A DNA stretch of 64,000 nt from contig NW_020194684.1 in the NCBI RefSeq assembly GCF_002865645.1, forward strand, positions 1,999,241 to 2,063,240, read 5' to 3'. The DNA comes from Hyaloscypha bicolor E. Taxonomy: Eukaryota > Ascomycota > Leotiomycetes > Helotiales > Hyaloscyphaceae. Positions 1 through 12,400 of this stretch are shown here, piece by piece; position 1 is the first letter of the stretch, and the number at the start of each line of letters is the position of its first letter. The position numbers and the translations under genes are program-made. The notes below the pieces were generated by a model that saw only the letters and a list, made by a program, of their open reading frames with translations, had not been told where the DNA came from and did not search any database.

Positions 1-550
1 AAATACTTTTAATAACTTTTTTATATTTATTAAAAAACTAATAAATAATATTAATATATTTAATTTTAAAAAAAAAATTCTATTATTTATAAATAAAGCA
101 TTTATAAAAATAATTAAATATAAGAATCTTTTATTAGTTTTATAAATTTTAGTTTTTTAATAATATTTTTAATTTATTATTAAATATATTTATTAAATGC
201 TTTTATATTAATTTTCGAGAATTTAATAGCTTAAATATTATATAATACCTATATACTAATAGTTATATATAGGCTTATATAACTATATTCTTGTATTTAA
301 GCTTTAGCTATTTATACTATATTTTCTTTTTTCTTAATTTATTTATATATTATTATTATAATATAATAATAATATTTTATTATAATATTAAATAATAATT
401 AATAAGTTATATAAAGCTTTTAATTAATAGACTAATATAATATATATTTCTTTAATATATTAAATAATATAATAATTTTTAATAAAAAGATTTTAATATA
501 TAATCTTTAGTATAATATTAATTCCTCTAGATTTAATAGTTCCCTAATTA
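1..550 (-). mobile_element. Fragment of the Copia family seen at 9.1-16.3 kb
   Basis: Bases about 60-235 and 395-500 match about 10,070-10,350 inside the larger Copia element in the same orientation; both contain the ATAAAAATAATTAAATATAAGAA string and an AATTTAATAGCTTAA-type string. About 160 bp at 237-395 is present only here and looks like an insertion. The copy runs off the left edge of the window. No reading frame is intact. The strand is taken from the larger copy, where the integrase reads on the minus strand. Confidence 0.5.
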
Positions 551-1720
551 AATAAAATATATATATAGGTTTACTATTACTTTTAATATTTATAAAAACT
601 ATATACTATTTTTTTTTTAATTATTTCCCTTTTTAATTCTTTTCTAATACTTCTTATAGTTCTATTACTTAATCTTATTATATACTTATCTTTTCTTTAC
701 TTATTATTACTATTTCTATTAGCCTTATTATAGCTAAAAACCCTAGTAATATATAGTTTAAAGCCAGAATTCTTAATTTCCTTAATTCCTTATTCTATTT
801 TTAGTACTTATAAGTATTTATAATAGTAATTATTCTCTGAATTATATTATATTAGCCGAGATATAAACTATAAGCTTAATTTTATATTACTTTTCTATTT
901 ACTATTATTTTATTATAATTCTTAATAATATTACTTATTAATATATTATAATAATAGATCTTTATATATTATAACTATAGCTAATTAAGAAAATATTATA
1001 TAGTAATATAGCTTATTATTATCTAATTATATTATAGAATTTAATTATATAATCTAGTAATAGTAATATCTTAATAAGTTTCTTTAATCTAGTAAAAGTA
1101 AGAAATTTATATATATATATTCGAATTTAAAACTAATTTATAATAAGAAAAACTAATTTCTATATATATATATAATAATAAAAAATTAGATAAATAAAGT
1201 TCTTAAAAGAAATCTAATATCTTATAATTCGAAATCTCAATTATTTCTTTTTTTAAACTCCTATTATATAACTTTATTTATTAATATAGCTATAGCTATA
1301 ATTTATATTTCTTTTATTTAAGCTAGCTAATATAGGAATAGAGAAATAAAGAAGCCTATTTTAGGTTCGAAATAGAAATTATAAATTTTCTTATAATTTC
1401 TTAATTAATAGTAATATAATTAGATATATAAATAAATAAAATAAATAATAAAATATAAGTAAATTCGAAATCTTTTAATTTTAAACTTTTAGTAAAATAA
1501 ATTTAAATATTTTAAAACTTATATAAGAGTTATTTTCTTTATATACTAATATTAAGAAATATATTAGCTAATAAGTTTACTATTTAGAAAGATTATATAA
1601 GCTTAGCTTTATATAAAATAGTAAGTTAAATCTCTTATAATATTAAATATTATTTTATAAATAGATTTCTTTAATTCTAATAAAATAAGATATATCTTAT
1701 AAAATATAAGAAATAAAACT

Positions 1721-1795
1721 AAAATAAAATAAAATAAAATAAAATAAAATAAAATAAAATAAAATAAAATAAAATAAAATAAAATAAAATAAAAT
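1721..1795. repeat. (AAAAT)15 pentanucleotide microsatellite
   Basis: Fifteen uninterrupted copies of AAAAT (75 nt) within AT-rich DNA. It is a simple repeat with no sign of function. Confidence 0.95.
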
Positions 1796-2366
1796 ATTTT
1801 TATAAGCTATATTATTTCTTATAAATAGAAAATAAACTAGTAATAGTAGTATAATAGTTATAAGTAATAAATAAATATAAAAAATAAGATTAGAAAACCG
1901 GGCCTATTTTTATTTAATAATACTTATAGGCTAGCTATATAAATCTTTTATATTTCTAATTTTTAAAAAGCCTAAAATTATAAAATCTAATTTCTTTTTA
2001 TTTATTTTAAATTCTTTTATTATAGCTACTATTAATTTAAGTTATAATAAATTTTAATAGCCTTTTTAAATCTATTATTCTCTAAATATACTTTATTATA
2101 TATATATATATATAAATAATAAATCTGGCTTAATAGCTAGCTTATATAATTAGCTAGTATTATTATATAATAAAATAAATAAAATATTTAAATATAATAA
2201 ATAGCTCAAGTTTATTATTATATTAGCTTAATATTAAAACTATAATTTTATATTTTAGTCAGAAAATAATATAATTAGAATTTAAGATATAATAAAGAAA
2301 ATAATAGAAAATAAATATAACTAATTTATTATATATATTATAGGCTATTATAATAACTTTATTAAC

Positions 2367-2367
<1 letters not shown>

Positions 2368-2407
<40 letters not shown>
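2368..2407. repeat. (ATA)n trinucleotide microsatellite
   Basis: About 13 uninterrupted copies of an ATA/AAT unit inside AT-rich transposon remains. Confidence 0.9.
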
Positions 2408-3044
2408 GAAATAGTTATAAGATATAAAAATTAAAGTTTTTAATAATTTTTATATAATTTTTCTAAAAAATAAATATATAGTTTTTTTAATAGTTTTCTA
2501 ATAAAAGTATTTATTTTTTATATTTTTATTTAACTAATAGTATTATAATATTACTTTTATTTAAATATTCTTATAATTCTTAAGTTATATTTTCTAGATT
2601 ATTTAGTAATTCCTATATATTATTTACTAATAAATAGCTTTTCTAATAAATAAGATATTTCTTTTCTTTTTTAATTTTTTTATAAATTATAATAGATTTT
2701 ATTTCAATTTTATTTTTATTTTTATTTTTAACTAATTATAGTTCTATTATAATAGATTTTATTTTAAATTTATTTTTATTTTTATTCTTAACTAATTCTA
2801 GTTCTATTATAATATTAGTCTATAAGTATTATAATTTTAAGAAAAAAATATAGAAAATATTATAAATTTAATATAGTAATAATAATTTCAAGTAATATAT
2901 TTATTTATATATTTCTATAACTTTTAGAACTTTAAAGAAGCTAATATATTTATTTACTAGCTTTATACTAAAATAAAGCTATTAAATATTCTTTATATAA
3001 AATATAAGTTTATTATATATTTTAAATTCTATATTAATATATTT

Positions 3045-3120
3045 ATTATTTCTTACTATTATTTCTTACTATTATTTCTTACTATTATTTCTTACTATTA
3101 TTTCTTACTATTATTTCTTT
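3045..3120. repeat. 13-bp tandem repeat, about 5.8 copies
   Basis: The unit ATTATTTCTTACT is repeated five times perfectly and ends in a partial sixth copy. It is the only tandem array here with a unit longer than 5 bp, and sits in a non-coding AT-rich tract. Confidence 0.9.
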
Positions 3121-3185
3121 AATATTATAAGTATAAGATTTAAGACCTAGAAAGTAAAATTAAACTATTTCTATTTTAATAATTT

Positions 3186-3275
3186 AAAGCTAAAGAGAAA
3201 AGAGAATCTTAAAGAAGCCTCGGATCTAAATAATTACAAGCTATATATAGGTCTATATACTAGCTTAAACTCGGG
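3186..3275 (-). repeat. Inverted copy of the 17.1-17.5 kb repeat
   Basis: This stretch resembles the reverse complement of 17145-17272 and 17384-17521. The shared blocks are AATTTAAAGCTAAA, AAGCCTCGGATCTAAATAAT and CAAGCTATATATAGG-like strings. It is probably part of one degraded transposon family. Boundaries are approximate. Confidence 0.5.
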
Positions 3276-3689
3276 GTTATATATAACTATTAGGTAACTA
3301 TAGATATTATATTTAGATATTAGATATTTTATTTAGATACTAAATACTTTATTAGTTCTAGTCTAACTTCTACTAGTACTATATATTATAATAACTATAA
3401 TATTACTTCTTCTCTCGAAATAAGCTTATTTCCGAGCTTTGAAAATCTCTATTAAATTCTCAAGTTATAGGTTATATATTAAAAGCCAGAGCCTTTTATA
3501 TATAATTTTAAAGAATTTCTGCCTATATTATATAGTTCTAGTAATATATTATTCTTAATATAGTCTAAGTAATAGGGGAGGTTCTAGAGCAGTTCTAGCT
3601 ATTCGGGATTCTTATTATAAAAGCTTTAAAAAGCCAGAATATTATTACTTAATAAGAATATAGAATATTACTTCAGATCTGAATTCTAT

Positions 3690-4145
3690 TCTTTTTACTA
3701 GATTCACCCATGCTTACACAGATAATGCAATGTGTCCTTATTCGTCCGGTCTTCTCCATGAATGGATTTTCTTTTGGCTTTTTTGGGTCTGATCAAATTC
3801 CCTTTTCCCGCCGCTTTTGATTAAGGTGGCCAGCCTCTGCCCACGGCCCTGCAATCAGCCTGATCAGGTCTTCTTTTGACCACTAAGGTGTTAAGGTGCA
3901 GTCCGATTGGCGCTGAATTGCGGTCTTCTGGTCGCAGCCAGGCCACTAGAGACCCCTGAATTGTCCTTACTCTATTCAAAAGCTGAAGGTCTGCATATGG
4001 TGGCGTGTTGAGAATTTGGGGGCCGTCGCAAGGCTCCGGGAACCAGGACTTTTAAATCTCCCACTTTGGAATCTCTCCAATCTATTAGGAGTAGGCTTCG
4101 GGTGCCAACTTCAGTGCTGCTTAGTTTAGCTACCGACACTGGAAC
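3690..4145. promoter_or_regulatory. Upstream region of the single-pass membrane-protein gene
   Basis: Base composition changes abruptly from AT-rich to balanced at about 3690. No open frame of note reads toward the gene. The stretch should hold the promoter and 5' UTR of the gene that starts at 4146. I see no convincing TATA box or named operator. Confidence 0.4.
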
Positions 4146-4998
4146 ATGTCGTCCCCTGATGGTCCGCAAATCGTGCAGCCGGGGCTTGAACATGCACCTG
4201 TCTACTCTCATTGGTATCCTCAAGCCGTTCCGATATATGGCCTTGAACATGCTCCTACCCCTCACGTGTGGCCTCAGAATCCGTTGCCGGTACCTCAGCA
4301 TGAGAAACAGGCGGCTACGGCTTTGACTGGACCTGGATCTTCATCCGATTGTAACAAGATACTGGGCCTGCGGAGAGTGACATTCTTCCTTGTGCTTACA
4401 ATTGCGCTCCTAGTGATCGCGGCAGCTATAGGTGGAGGAGTTGCGGGATCGATGGTAGCTAAGAAAAAGTCGAGCAGTAATAATTCACCAAGGTTGGGTC
4501 CGCGTTGACCTGCCTTCACATCCGGTTTCACTGATAAGATCCAGCTCCGGATCATCGTCTTCAGCATCCTCACAACCTTCTCCAACAGTTACACCAACTC
4601 CCACCATCAGTTCATCAACAATTTCTTCTTTTACTTCCACTTCCAGCAGTGAAAGCCCAACAAATATCCTCGGCTATACCGGCTGTCCTGGTATCAATGG
4701 TACCATCTTCACCGCTGCATCAGGCGCCCAGTTCATGCAATACTGCTACTTCGACATCACCGGCAGTTACGTCGACTTCCAATACCACTCCTATGTCAAT
4801 AATTTTGATGAGTGCATTGGGTACTGCGATACAGTGAACGTGGTTGGCCAAAACACTCAGTGCAAGGCGGTCGCGTATGATTATACTCAGATTGTCGATT
4901 ATTTGTATTGTTGGCTGAAGAATGTGACGAACAACCTAGAGTCGAACGCGATCTCGAATATTGCTAGAGACTATTCGGTTGTTGCTATTCTGATGTAA
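4146..4998 (+). CDS. Single-pass membrane protein with Ser/Thr stalk and Cys-containing outer domain
   Basis: Two exons, 4146-4492 and 4545-4998, give 266 residues. The intron at 4493-4544 is 52 nt, starts GTTGGG and ends CCAG; a 46-nt version ending at 4538 keeps the same frame. The N-terminal 75 residues are Pro-rich and probably cytoplasmic, with GLEHAP occurring twice. A membrane helix spans about 79-103 (LVLTIALLVIAAAIGGGVAG), followed by a KKK stop-transfer cluster. Residues 105-165 are a Ser/Thr/Pro stalk, probably O-glycosylated. The C-terminal 100 residues hold seven cysteines (TGCPG, YCYF, ECIGYC, QCKA, YCWLK) and suggest a PAN/apple-like fold. Many filamentous fungi have proteins of this layout with unknown function. 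The outer Cys region could bind sugar or protein, but that is a guess. The gene stands alone between AT-rich tracts and appears intact. Confidence 0.75.
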
Positions 4999-5639
4999 GA
5001 GAGAACAGACGACGTGGCGGCTTGCCAACTTATGGTTGGCGTGCCAATTTCGATACATTGTGAAATTGTTATAAGCTAAGAAGTGAGACGTCCGATCTTC
5101 TAGGTATTGATCAAGTAGATTAATGAAAGAGAATTATCCATCCAGAGCTTAATGCTGACTCCAAATCCCTCTCGGACGTGGAAAAGATGAAGTGTTGGTG
5201 CCAAAGTGGTTTGATTTCTTATAAAAATATGGCTTTATAATTATAGTAAAGAATAATATTAATTAGTACTTTAATTGTTTTTTTAGTTAAATTTATTTTA
5301 AATAAAAAGAAGTATTAAGTTTAATAAATTTTAAATTAATAAGTTACTTATATATAAGAGTTTCTGCTTTTATTTATAATTATATATAATTATTTATTTA
5401 TTTTTAGAAATAGAAGTAAATATTAAAAGGCTCTTTAATATTACTAGAAATATTTTAGGCCTTTAATATATATTAATAAGTATAGAAACTTTGCGGGCTT
5501 TAATATTATTAAAGAATTACTTATATTAATTAGAAATTAGTTAAGTTTAAATATAAAAGAGAATTATATATTTAATATCCCTAATATTTAAATAGCTTCA
5601 AAAAATATATATATATTACTTAAAAACTGTACTAGAAAC
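4999..5639. other. 3' flank of the membrane-protein gene, then AT-rich DNA
   Basis: About 220 bp of balanced sequence follows the stop codon and should contain the 3' UTR. It includes a small hairpin, GCCAAC-TTATG-GTTGGC, near 5023-5040. From about 5220 the sequence becomes AT-rich and RIP-like, with no gene. Confidence 0.5.
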
Positions 5640-5735
5640 TAATATACTTAATACAAGTGTAAATTACGTAGGTTTATTGAATTCATATATGTAGATTCGA
5701 TTCGAATATATTCGACTATTCGATTGGAGCCCTAA
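5640..5735. mobile_element. Possible orphan end of a hAT-like element
   Basis: The stretch ends in ATTGGAGCCCTA, like the ATGAACAGCCCTA end of the complete hAT element at 40193-43835. Just inside it is a cluster of ATTCGA/TCGAAT repeats (about 5696-5727), resembling hAT subterminal repeats. I did not find a matching left end or a target duplication, so this may be a truncated copy or coincidence. Confidence 0.3.
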
Positions 5736-5961
5736 CTATACGTGCAGAACAGCGGGCGATATTGGCTGTTTGGTTATTAGTGGGTTCTTGGCCACCTTAT
5801 AACTTACTATTGATTATGTTTGGGTCAGCTCATGCGTTGAGACTGCCAAATTTGGTGCCATGGTGGTAGAGTCATCGATGGTGGATGGGCGGATGCCAGA
5901 ATTGGCCCTGCCCTCATTCGGGTTTCGGTCAAACAAATATCCGGTCATCAGGTGACAGTTA

Positions 5962-7196
5962 ACCGAGATCCAAGGTCAACGCACGACCAGAGTCAACGCA
6001 CGGTCATTTTATACCAAAACTCCCGATTTTTGAACGTTAATAAATAAGGAACTAATAACTTTATTAACTTTAAAATTTCTATACTACTAGTATACTATGT
6101 TTCAAAGATACTTATAATATAAAAATTTAATATTTATATAAAAGGCTTCTTTTATATTAAAGCTAAAAATGGAAAATTAGTAATATATAATATTTATAAA
6201 ATAATTATATAAAAGAAAAGAAATTAATAAATATAATTAATCTTATATTAATAATATATTATAGAGAATAGTTCTAATTAAAAGTTCTTTTTAAAATATT
6301 AATTTATTAATATAATTTATTTAATATTTTAAGTTTTTTAAAAATATTATTATTAATAAAAGAATAGTATTATTTATTAAAATCTTTAATAAAAACCTTT
6401 AAATATATTATAGTTTTGAATTATATAAAAAGAAATATTTACTTTAATAAATAAATTAAATATATTTTATATTTTATTTAAAATATATCCTTTTTTATTA
6501 AAAATAATTAAATTAAAGGTAAATAAAAGTATTTTTAATTATTTTTTCTTATAATTTTATAACTTTATATAAAGTAAAGAATATAAAATAAAGAATATAT
6601 TAAATACAAATTAATATATAATAATATTTGAAAGTAGGAAGTAGTTATTTATATTATTAAATTATATTATAATAAATAATAAATTATATAAGTATTTAAT
6701 ATAAGAAATATAACCATTTTAAATAGGTTTTATATATAGAAGCTTTTATTATATGATTTTTTTATTATTTCTTAATTTAAGCTTCTTTTAAGAATTTTTA
6801 ATATTTTATTTAAAAATTAAAATTAAAATTAAAATTTTATAAGTAATATATAATAATATAAGCTTTTTATATTATATATTTATATTTCTATATATAGTGA
6901 AGTATTCTTATTAATATTAATCTTAAAGGACTTATATAAATATAATTATTTAATATTGAATTAAAATTATTAAGTTTTTAAATATTTTAATAAAAGCTAA
7001 GTTTAAGGTTATTAAAAATTAAAGATTAATTAAGAAAAAATTATATATTAAATCTCTGGCTTCTTCTCTTTACAGAACTTAAAGAAGTTTATTATTCTAC
7101 TTAGTAATTATTTAATAATTGAGTATTTAATATCGAGTATTCGGCTAAACTTGAGCGTGCATTGACCTTGGGCGTGCGTTGACCTTGGATCTCGGT
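5962..7196. mobile_element. 1235-bp TIR element, copy 1 (TA target site)
   Basis: The ends are inverted repeats: the left begins ACCGAGATCCAAGGTCAACG and the right is its reverse complement. About 25 bp match perfectly, and an imperfect match continues to about 50 bp. TA flanks both sides (5960-5961 and 7197-7198), as expected for Tc1/mariner insertion. Each end carries two spaced copies of a GTCAACGCACG-type motif, a candidate transposase binding site. The interior is AT-rich with no usable reading frame, so the element is non-autonomous or RIP-killed. A second copy of the same length and orientation lies at 38082-39316. The GC-balanced DNA on both sides shows insertion into an older gene island. 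Confidence 0.85.
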
Positions 7197-7198
7197 TA

Positions 7199-7623
7199 AC
7201 AAAAAAGGTCTGTGCCTTCAGAACTGTCTAAAAGAGTTTAGGTAACATTAGACAGGACACCGATTTCGCTCCTAGCTGCACGCGATGCACTTAATCGATT
7301 AATTATAACCTCTATATAACAACACCACTGCCTTTAAGGTTTCTCACGTTCTTTCATTGCGCGTATATTTTTAGCAAAAAGCAATACCCTGCTGGTGGCT
7401 TGCCAATATTCTTGACAAGCCACCTTTATGCACCATGCTTACAATGGTAGAGTAGTGGAGGCGGGATCTCTAGTGAGACACGGAAATGGCCGAGAATCGA
7501 ATTAACTTAAGTAATTTGCTGTACCTTCCCATACATTTTCTTATAATAGTACGATTACATCTTGACCTTGTGTTTTCGAAAGACCCTATCTATTCTACCT
7601 GCTTAAACTATAAGCGCTCGAGT
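7199..7623. promoter_or_regulatory. Upstream region of the two-pass membrane-protein gene
   Basis: GC-balanced sequence between the TIR element and the gene. It contains a hairpin, GGTGGCTTG at 7394-7402 pairing with CAAGCCACC at 7416-7424 across a 13-nt loop. An upstream in-frame ATG at 7486 would add 46 residues. That extension is hydrophobic and irregular and precedes a better start at 7624, so I treat it as leader sequence. Confidence 0.4.
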
Positions 7624-8375
7624 ATGTCAACTCCGACAGCCTTGCCATCGCAAAGTGCCGGGAAAAGGGTGGTCGCAATATCATCTCAACCTGCTAGCTC
7701 TCGCGCCAGTAACGCAACCCCTAAATGGGTAGACACCCTGCTCTTTTGGGTTGACTGGGGTATCAAAGTCCTCGGCGTAGCCGCAGCAATCATCTTCGGT
7801 ATCTGGGCACCTTTATCCTACCAGGCCGCCAATAATGCTAGTACGAGCGGTGATGCTGCTACAAGCTCCATGGTTACCGCAGCGTTCGCGGCGAACTCGC
7901 AAGCTTCGAGTGCGCTTAGTATTCAGAGTACTGCGGCGGCAGAGCAGAGTCTCGCGCTCGATGCCCTGAATAGCCGTATCGGCGCTATAGGCCAGCTATG
8001 GTTGTTAGACTTCTGCCTAGGAAATACGGTGCGAGAAGCTGCATTCTATATGGTAGCGAATTGAAACTCACGACACAACTCTAGGCATTGGCAGCTTGTA
8101 AATCGTTTACAAGTGAGGTACCGATAACTAGTCTTGTAAGCTATCTCGCTTCATCAACTAGTACTGGAGTCACGTCCTCTTCCCAAGCTTCGCCGACATC
8201 CGTGGCAGAGTCACCGACATCGTCTACTGGTTCCGGGGCAGCAGCATCGCACATAGCACTGTCGATCCCTGTTATTCTCGGCATTGTATTTGCTATAATA
8301 TTGTTCCTGGGTGTTATTGCAGGGCTATTCGTTTCTCGACTCAAGAGATTGAGAAACAGGCAATATGAGGAGTAG
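7624..8375 (+). CDS. Small fungal membrane protein with two transmembrane segments
   Basis: Exons 7624-8028 and 8085-8375 give 231 residues. The 56-nt phase-0 intron (8029-8084) starts GTGCGA, has a CTCAC-type branch site and ends CTAG. Residues 1-35 are polar. The first membrane segment spans about 38-66 (WVDWGIKVLGVAAAIIFGIW). Next comes an Ala/Ser-rich probable coiled region (75-125), a short Cys-containing stretch (DFCLGNT and LAACKSF), a Ser/Thr-rich stalk (150-190), and a second membrane segment at about 194-218 followed by a basic RLKRLRNR tail. I know of similar lineage-specific fungal proteins but of no assigned role. A start at 7486 is possible and would give 277 residues. The gene has no conserved neighbours and is followed by an AT-rich transposon tract. 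Confidence 0.65.
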
Positions 8376-8469
8376 TCAACCGAGTGTGTGGGTTTGCGAG
8401 TCACGTGATCCTCACGTGACATTTGAGTTGTCCAGGCCAGAATGCGGGAGCAATAGTAGTTTCGAGAAC

Positions 8470-9111
8470 ATATATTATATATAGTATAATTAATAGTAAA
8501 AGAGGAATTGTCTTATTTTCTTTCCCTTAATTATAATTGAATTATTCGAATATTTATATAAATATATAAATAATAATTTAATAATATAATAAAAATAATA
8601 AAAATATATATAAGAATTTATATTAAAAAATAAAGCAATTTTTTTCTAAGAAAGTATTTAATAAAGAAGCTAGTTTCGGAGTTTATTATATTAAATAATA
8701 GTTTTTTATTTATTTATTTATTTTTAAAAAATATATTTAAAATAAATAAAAAATATAATATAAGTAATAATAATTATTTTAATTATTATAATTTCGGGTT
8801 TAATTTAATTATTTAATTAGTTTATATATATATTACTTTTTATTATTTAATAAATATATATAAAATATATATAAGCGAATTTAAAATACTAAGCCTTATA
8901 TAGGCTAATATATTATAAAATATATATTTATATTTTTATAACTTCTTATATTTTAGTTTTCTTTTTTTAACTTTAAATTATTTTATAAAAAATCTTTTAT
9001 TTTACTTTTTAAGCCTTAAATATTATATTTATAATATTAGTTATTAAAAAGTCTAATATTTTAATAAATATATTAAATATAAAGTATTTATTAATAAATA
9101 ATAAAATAATA
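8470..9111. other. AT-rich tract with no gene
   Basis: The shift to RIP-like composition comes about 90 bp after the preceding gene. I see no gene, tandem array or complete element before the Copia LTR at about 9112. Confidence 0.6.
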
Positions 9112-9402
9112 GAATTATTAGTTTACTAATAATATATAGTACTATTATATAATTATAGAATACTATTTATATAAGATTAATAAAGTTATTATTATCCAGA
9201 AATAAAAATTACAGTATTATAGTATTAATATATAATCCCTAAATCTGCTAAGCCTAATAGAAACTAGCTACTAGTCAAGTTACCTATATAATATAAGGTT
9301 ATATAATTATTATCTATTACTTATATTCTATTACTTCTAGTTACTTCTATATTATATAACTATATTATATAACTATTAATAATTATAGCTATATTAATAC
9401 TA
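9112..9402 (-). repeat. Left (3') LTR of the Copia element
   Basis: Matches 16049-16337 along about 290 bp, mostly with C/T and G/A differences. It ends near ATTATAGCTATATTAATA, where the right copy has ACTATAGCTATACTAATA. Similarity to the solo copy at 16503 continues past this end to about 9510, so the LTR could be longer or the surrounding family may be repeated. Confidence 0.6.
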
Positions 9403-12400
9403 GAATCTTTCTAAAAATATAAAAAATAGTACTTTTTTCTAATTATATACAAATTCCCTAATCTAGTCTAGTACTAGATTTCCCAAATACTCTATATATT
9501 TATATTACTTTTTAAGGTTTTAGTTATATACTAAAAGCTTATAGCCTTTTATATATAACTTCTCTTCCTATAATATTTTCCTATTTTATATATTTATTTC
9601 CTATTCTATCTATACTCGATCTATTTCTCTATATTTAATTATATAGTATTTGTATTAATTAGGTATTTAAGGGCATTTATTAGCTTTAATTTCATTATAG
9701 AATTAGTAGAATTCGATTCTCTCTTAATCTATTTAACTTCTATAATTTCTTGTTATTTATATACTTAATAGAAATATATTATATTAATTATTAGATGCTT
9801 TTCTCGAATAGTTTCTAATTTAATGAAATATTTATATAATAACTTCGAATTCATATAGATTACTAATAGTAGTTCTATTTCTAGTATTCTATTAATTATT
9901 AATTTAACTAAAACGCCTATATTAAAGCTATAAGCTATATTATAGAGTTTTAAAGCTAGAATACTTCTAATAACTCTCTTATATTTAGTAGAGAACTAAT
10001 AAATAGTATTAGTATATCTAGTTCTATTTACTAGAACTAGAATATATCCGATTTGGGAAAAGAGATCTCTATTATTTATAAATAAAATATCTATAAAAAT
10101 AATTAAATATAAGAACTTCTTTACTAGCTTTACAAATTTCAGTCTTCTAGTAATATTCTTAATTTGCTATTAAATATACTTATTAAATATCTTTATATTA
10201 GTTTCTGAGGATTTAATAGCTTAAGTAGTAATTAATAGATTATATAAAGCTTCTAGTTAATAAATTAATATAATATATACTTCTCTAGTATTTTTAAGTA
10301 ATATATTAGTTCTTAATAGAGAGATTTTAATAAATAGTACCCCTATTACTTATAATAATAGTATTTTTTATAGAAATAGTTCAAAGGTTTTTATACTAGT
10401 ATTTTTATATAAAAGTAATTCTAGTAGTATTTATATAGATAATACCTTTATTAAACTTGAGATTATAGTTAAAAATAAGGCATTTATATTCTTTAGCTAA
10501 GAACTTAGCCTTTTAGAGCTTTAATTACTTTATATTTACAAAATTATTAGTTTTAATAAATAGAGTATTATTAGTTTAAAGGCTAATAATTCCGAAGAAT
10601 TACTTGCTATAAAGAAGGCAAGAATTATAAGTTAATTATTCTATAGAAAGCTCGTTAATATAGTAGAAATAGTAAGTCTTAAACTAGTAGTTCCCAGCTT
10701 CTAATATACTATATAATAGTTTTATAACCTTTAGAATAGAATTGTCTTTTAGATTTAGCTCTTTAGTAAGCTTATAAAATAGGTTAATATGAAAATTATA
10801 GTTAAATAAGGTTATTAATTAAATATAAACTTATAAGATATTATATAAATATAGTTCCGTAATATCTATTATTATAGTAATAATACTAAGAATAATTCTT
10901 TAGCTAATATATTAAATAATAGGCAATTATATTAGTATTATATATTTCTTACTATTATTATAAGCTTAAATAACTAGTCTCGACTTCTTAAACTCTTTCT
11001 CTATACTCTTATTTTTAATCTTATTAATAAACCGGGAATTAAAAATATATATCTTTTTTAATATCTAAAATCTGAAAGTAATCTTAAATATATTCTTTTC
11101 TAGAAGGCTAGCAATTTTAACTTAATAGAAGTTCTTATATAAATTATTATTTTATAGAAATATTATAAAATCCGGATTCTTATAAAGGTATCCTTTATTA
11201 TATTTTAATGAAATAGCAGAAATAATAAAAGAAATTATACTTATATTACTTTTAGTTTTACTATAAAGTTCGGAAATAGTTTCAGGTTCGGGGCTATTAA
11301 TAATAACCTTAATATCTCTTATATAAAAGGGCTTTATAGAGGTTAAATAGAAAGTAGTATTACTATATAGTAGAGCTAGTATATAGTTCTTTCCATTAAT
11401 AGCTATTAGCTTATATAGCCTATTTCAATTATTAGATTAACTAGTATTTCTTTTATATTATATAAAAATATCCGAATTTAAGAAAAATTTATAGATATTA
11501 GTAATACTAGAACTATTTCGAATATTTAGGGTATTTATAATCTAGTATCTAGCTCGAAACTTCTAAATTTTTATTATTACTTTCTTAAGTACTACTAATT
11601 ACTATAATATAATTAGTAATAGGGTATTATATTTAGTTATTTGAGATAAAGTACTATAAACTAAAAGAATTAGAATAATACTATTAGATCTAGCAGAATT
11701 ATTAATAGCCTTAAAAGCTATTTAAAGTATAGTATTTTTATTAATTCTATTAATTTCGATTATAATAATAAAGTAAATATATTAAATCGGGCTATAATAG
11801 TATTCTATAATTCCGATAGAATTATAAGCTTCTATAGAAATAATTTTAACCTTAATTCCTATAGTATTTACAAGTTAAGTAAACTTCTTACTAGAAAATT
11901 GCTTTCCAGTATCTACTATAATCTAATTAGAAGAGCCTAAATAAATATTAATTTAATACTACTTTAAAATATCCCAAATATATAATATATTAATATTTTA
12001 AAGCTATTAGCCGGCTTAATATTAAGTGCCTTTATTAATAATATAAAATATAGGCTTACTAGAAATATAAAAAATATTAATAATAATAGAGTAATTAAAG
12101 CTAATATTATCTCTTAGGTTAAACTTGAATTATTCCGGTAATTATTCGAATTTCTAGTATTACTTATAGTACTTTATAAGATATTTAAGAGCTTCTATAT
12201 TAATATTATAGCCTGCTTATTCTAGTATATTTCGGAGCTTACTAATAAATAGATAACTAAAATAATAATATAAATATTATAATTTAATCTTTATAAAAAA
12301 GAAAAAATTATAAATAAAGAATTCGGAAATAAAGCTTTATAAAGCAGTATTTTAAAGCAGAAAAGAGTATCCGAAATATTATACTATAGATATAAAGTAT

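Larger units (their letters stand above)
1..3689. other. AT-rich RIP-type tract with no intact gene
   Basis: Almost pure A/T sequence with very frequent TpA and stop codons in all six frames. No protein-coding gene survives. It holds a Copia-family fragment at the left edge, several microsatellites and a short repeat shared with the 17-kb region, each listed separately. About 560-1700, 1800-2360 and 2410-3040 hold nothing that I can assign. The composition fits RIP-degraded transposon remains. That is inferred from composition, not from an alignment. Confidence 0.75.

Noticed and set aside
1721..1795. Telomere-like or centromere-like repeat
   Set aside because: AAAAT repeats are a simple microsatellite and do not match the TTAGGG telomere unit. 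There is no sign of a chromosome end.
7486..7623. Earlier ATG for the two-pass membrane protein
   Set aside because: The extra 46 residues are hydrophobic and irregular and would add an unlikely extra segment before a natural polar N-terminus. Kept only as an alternative.
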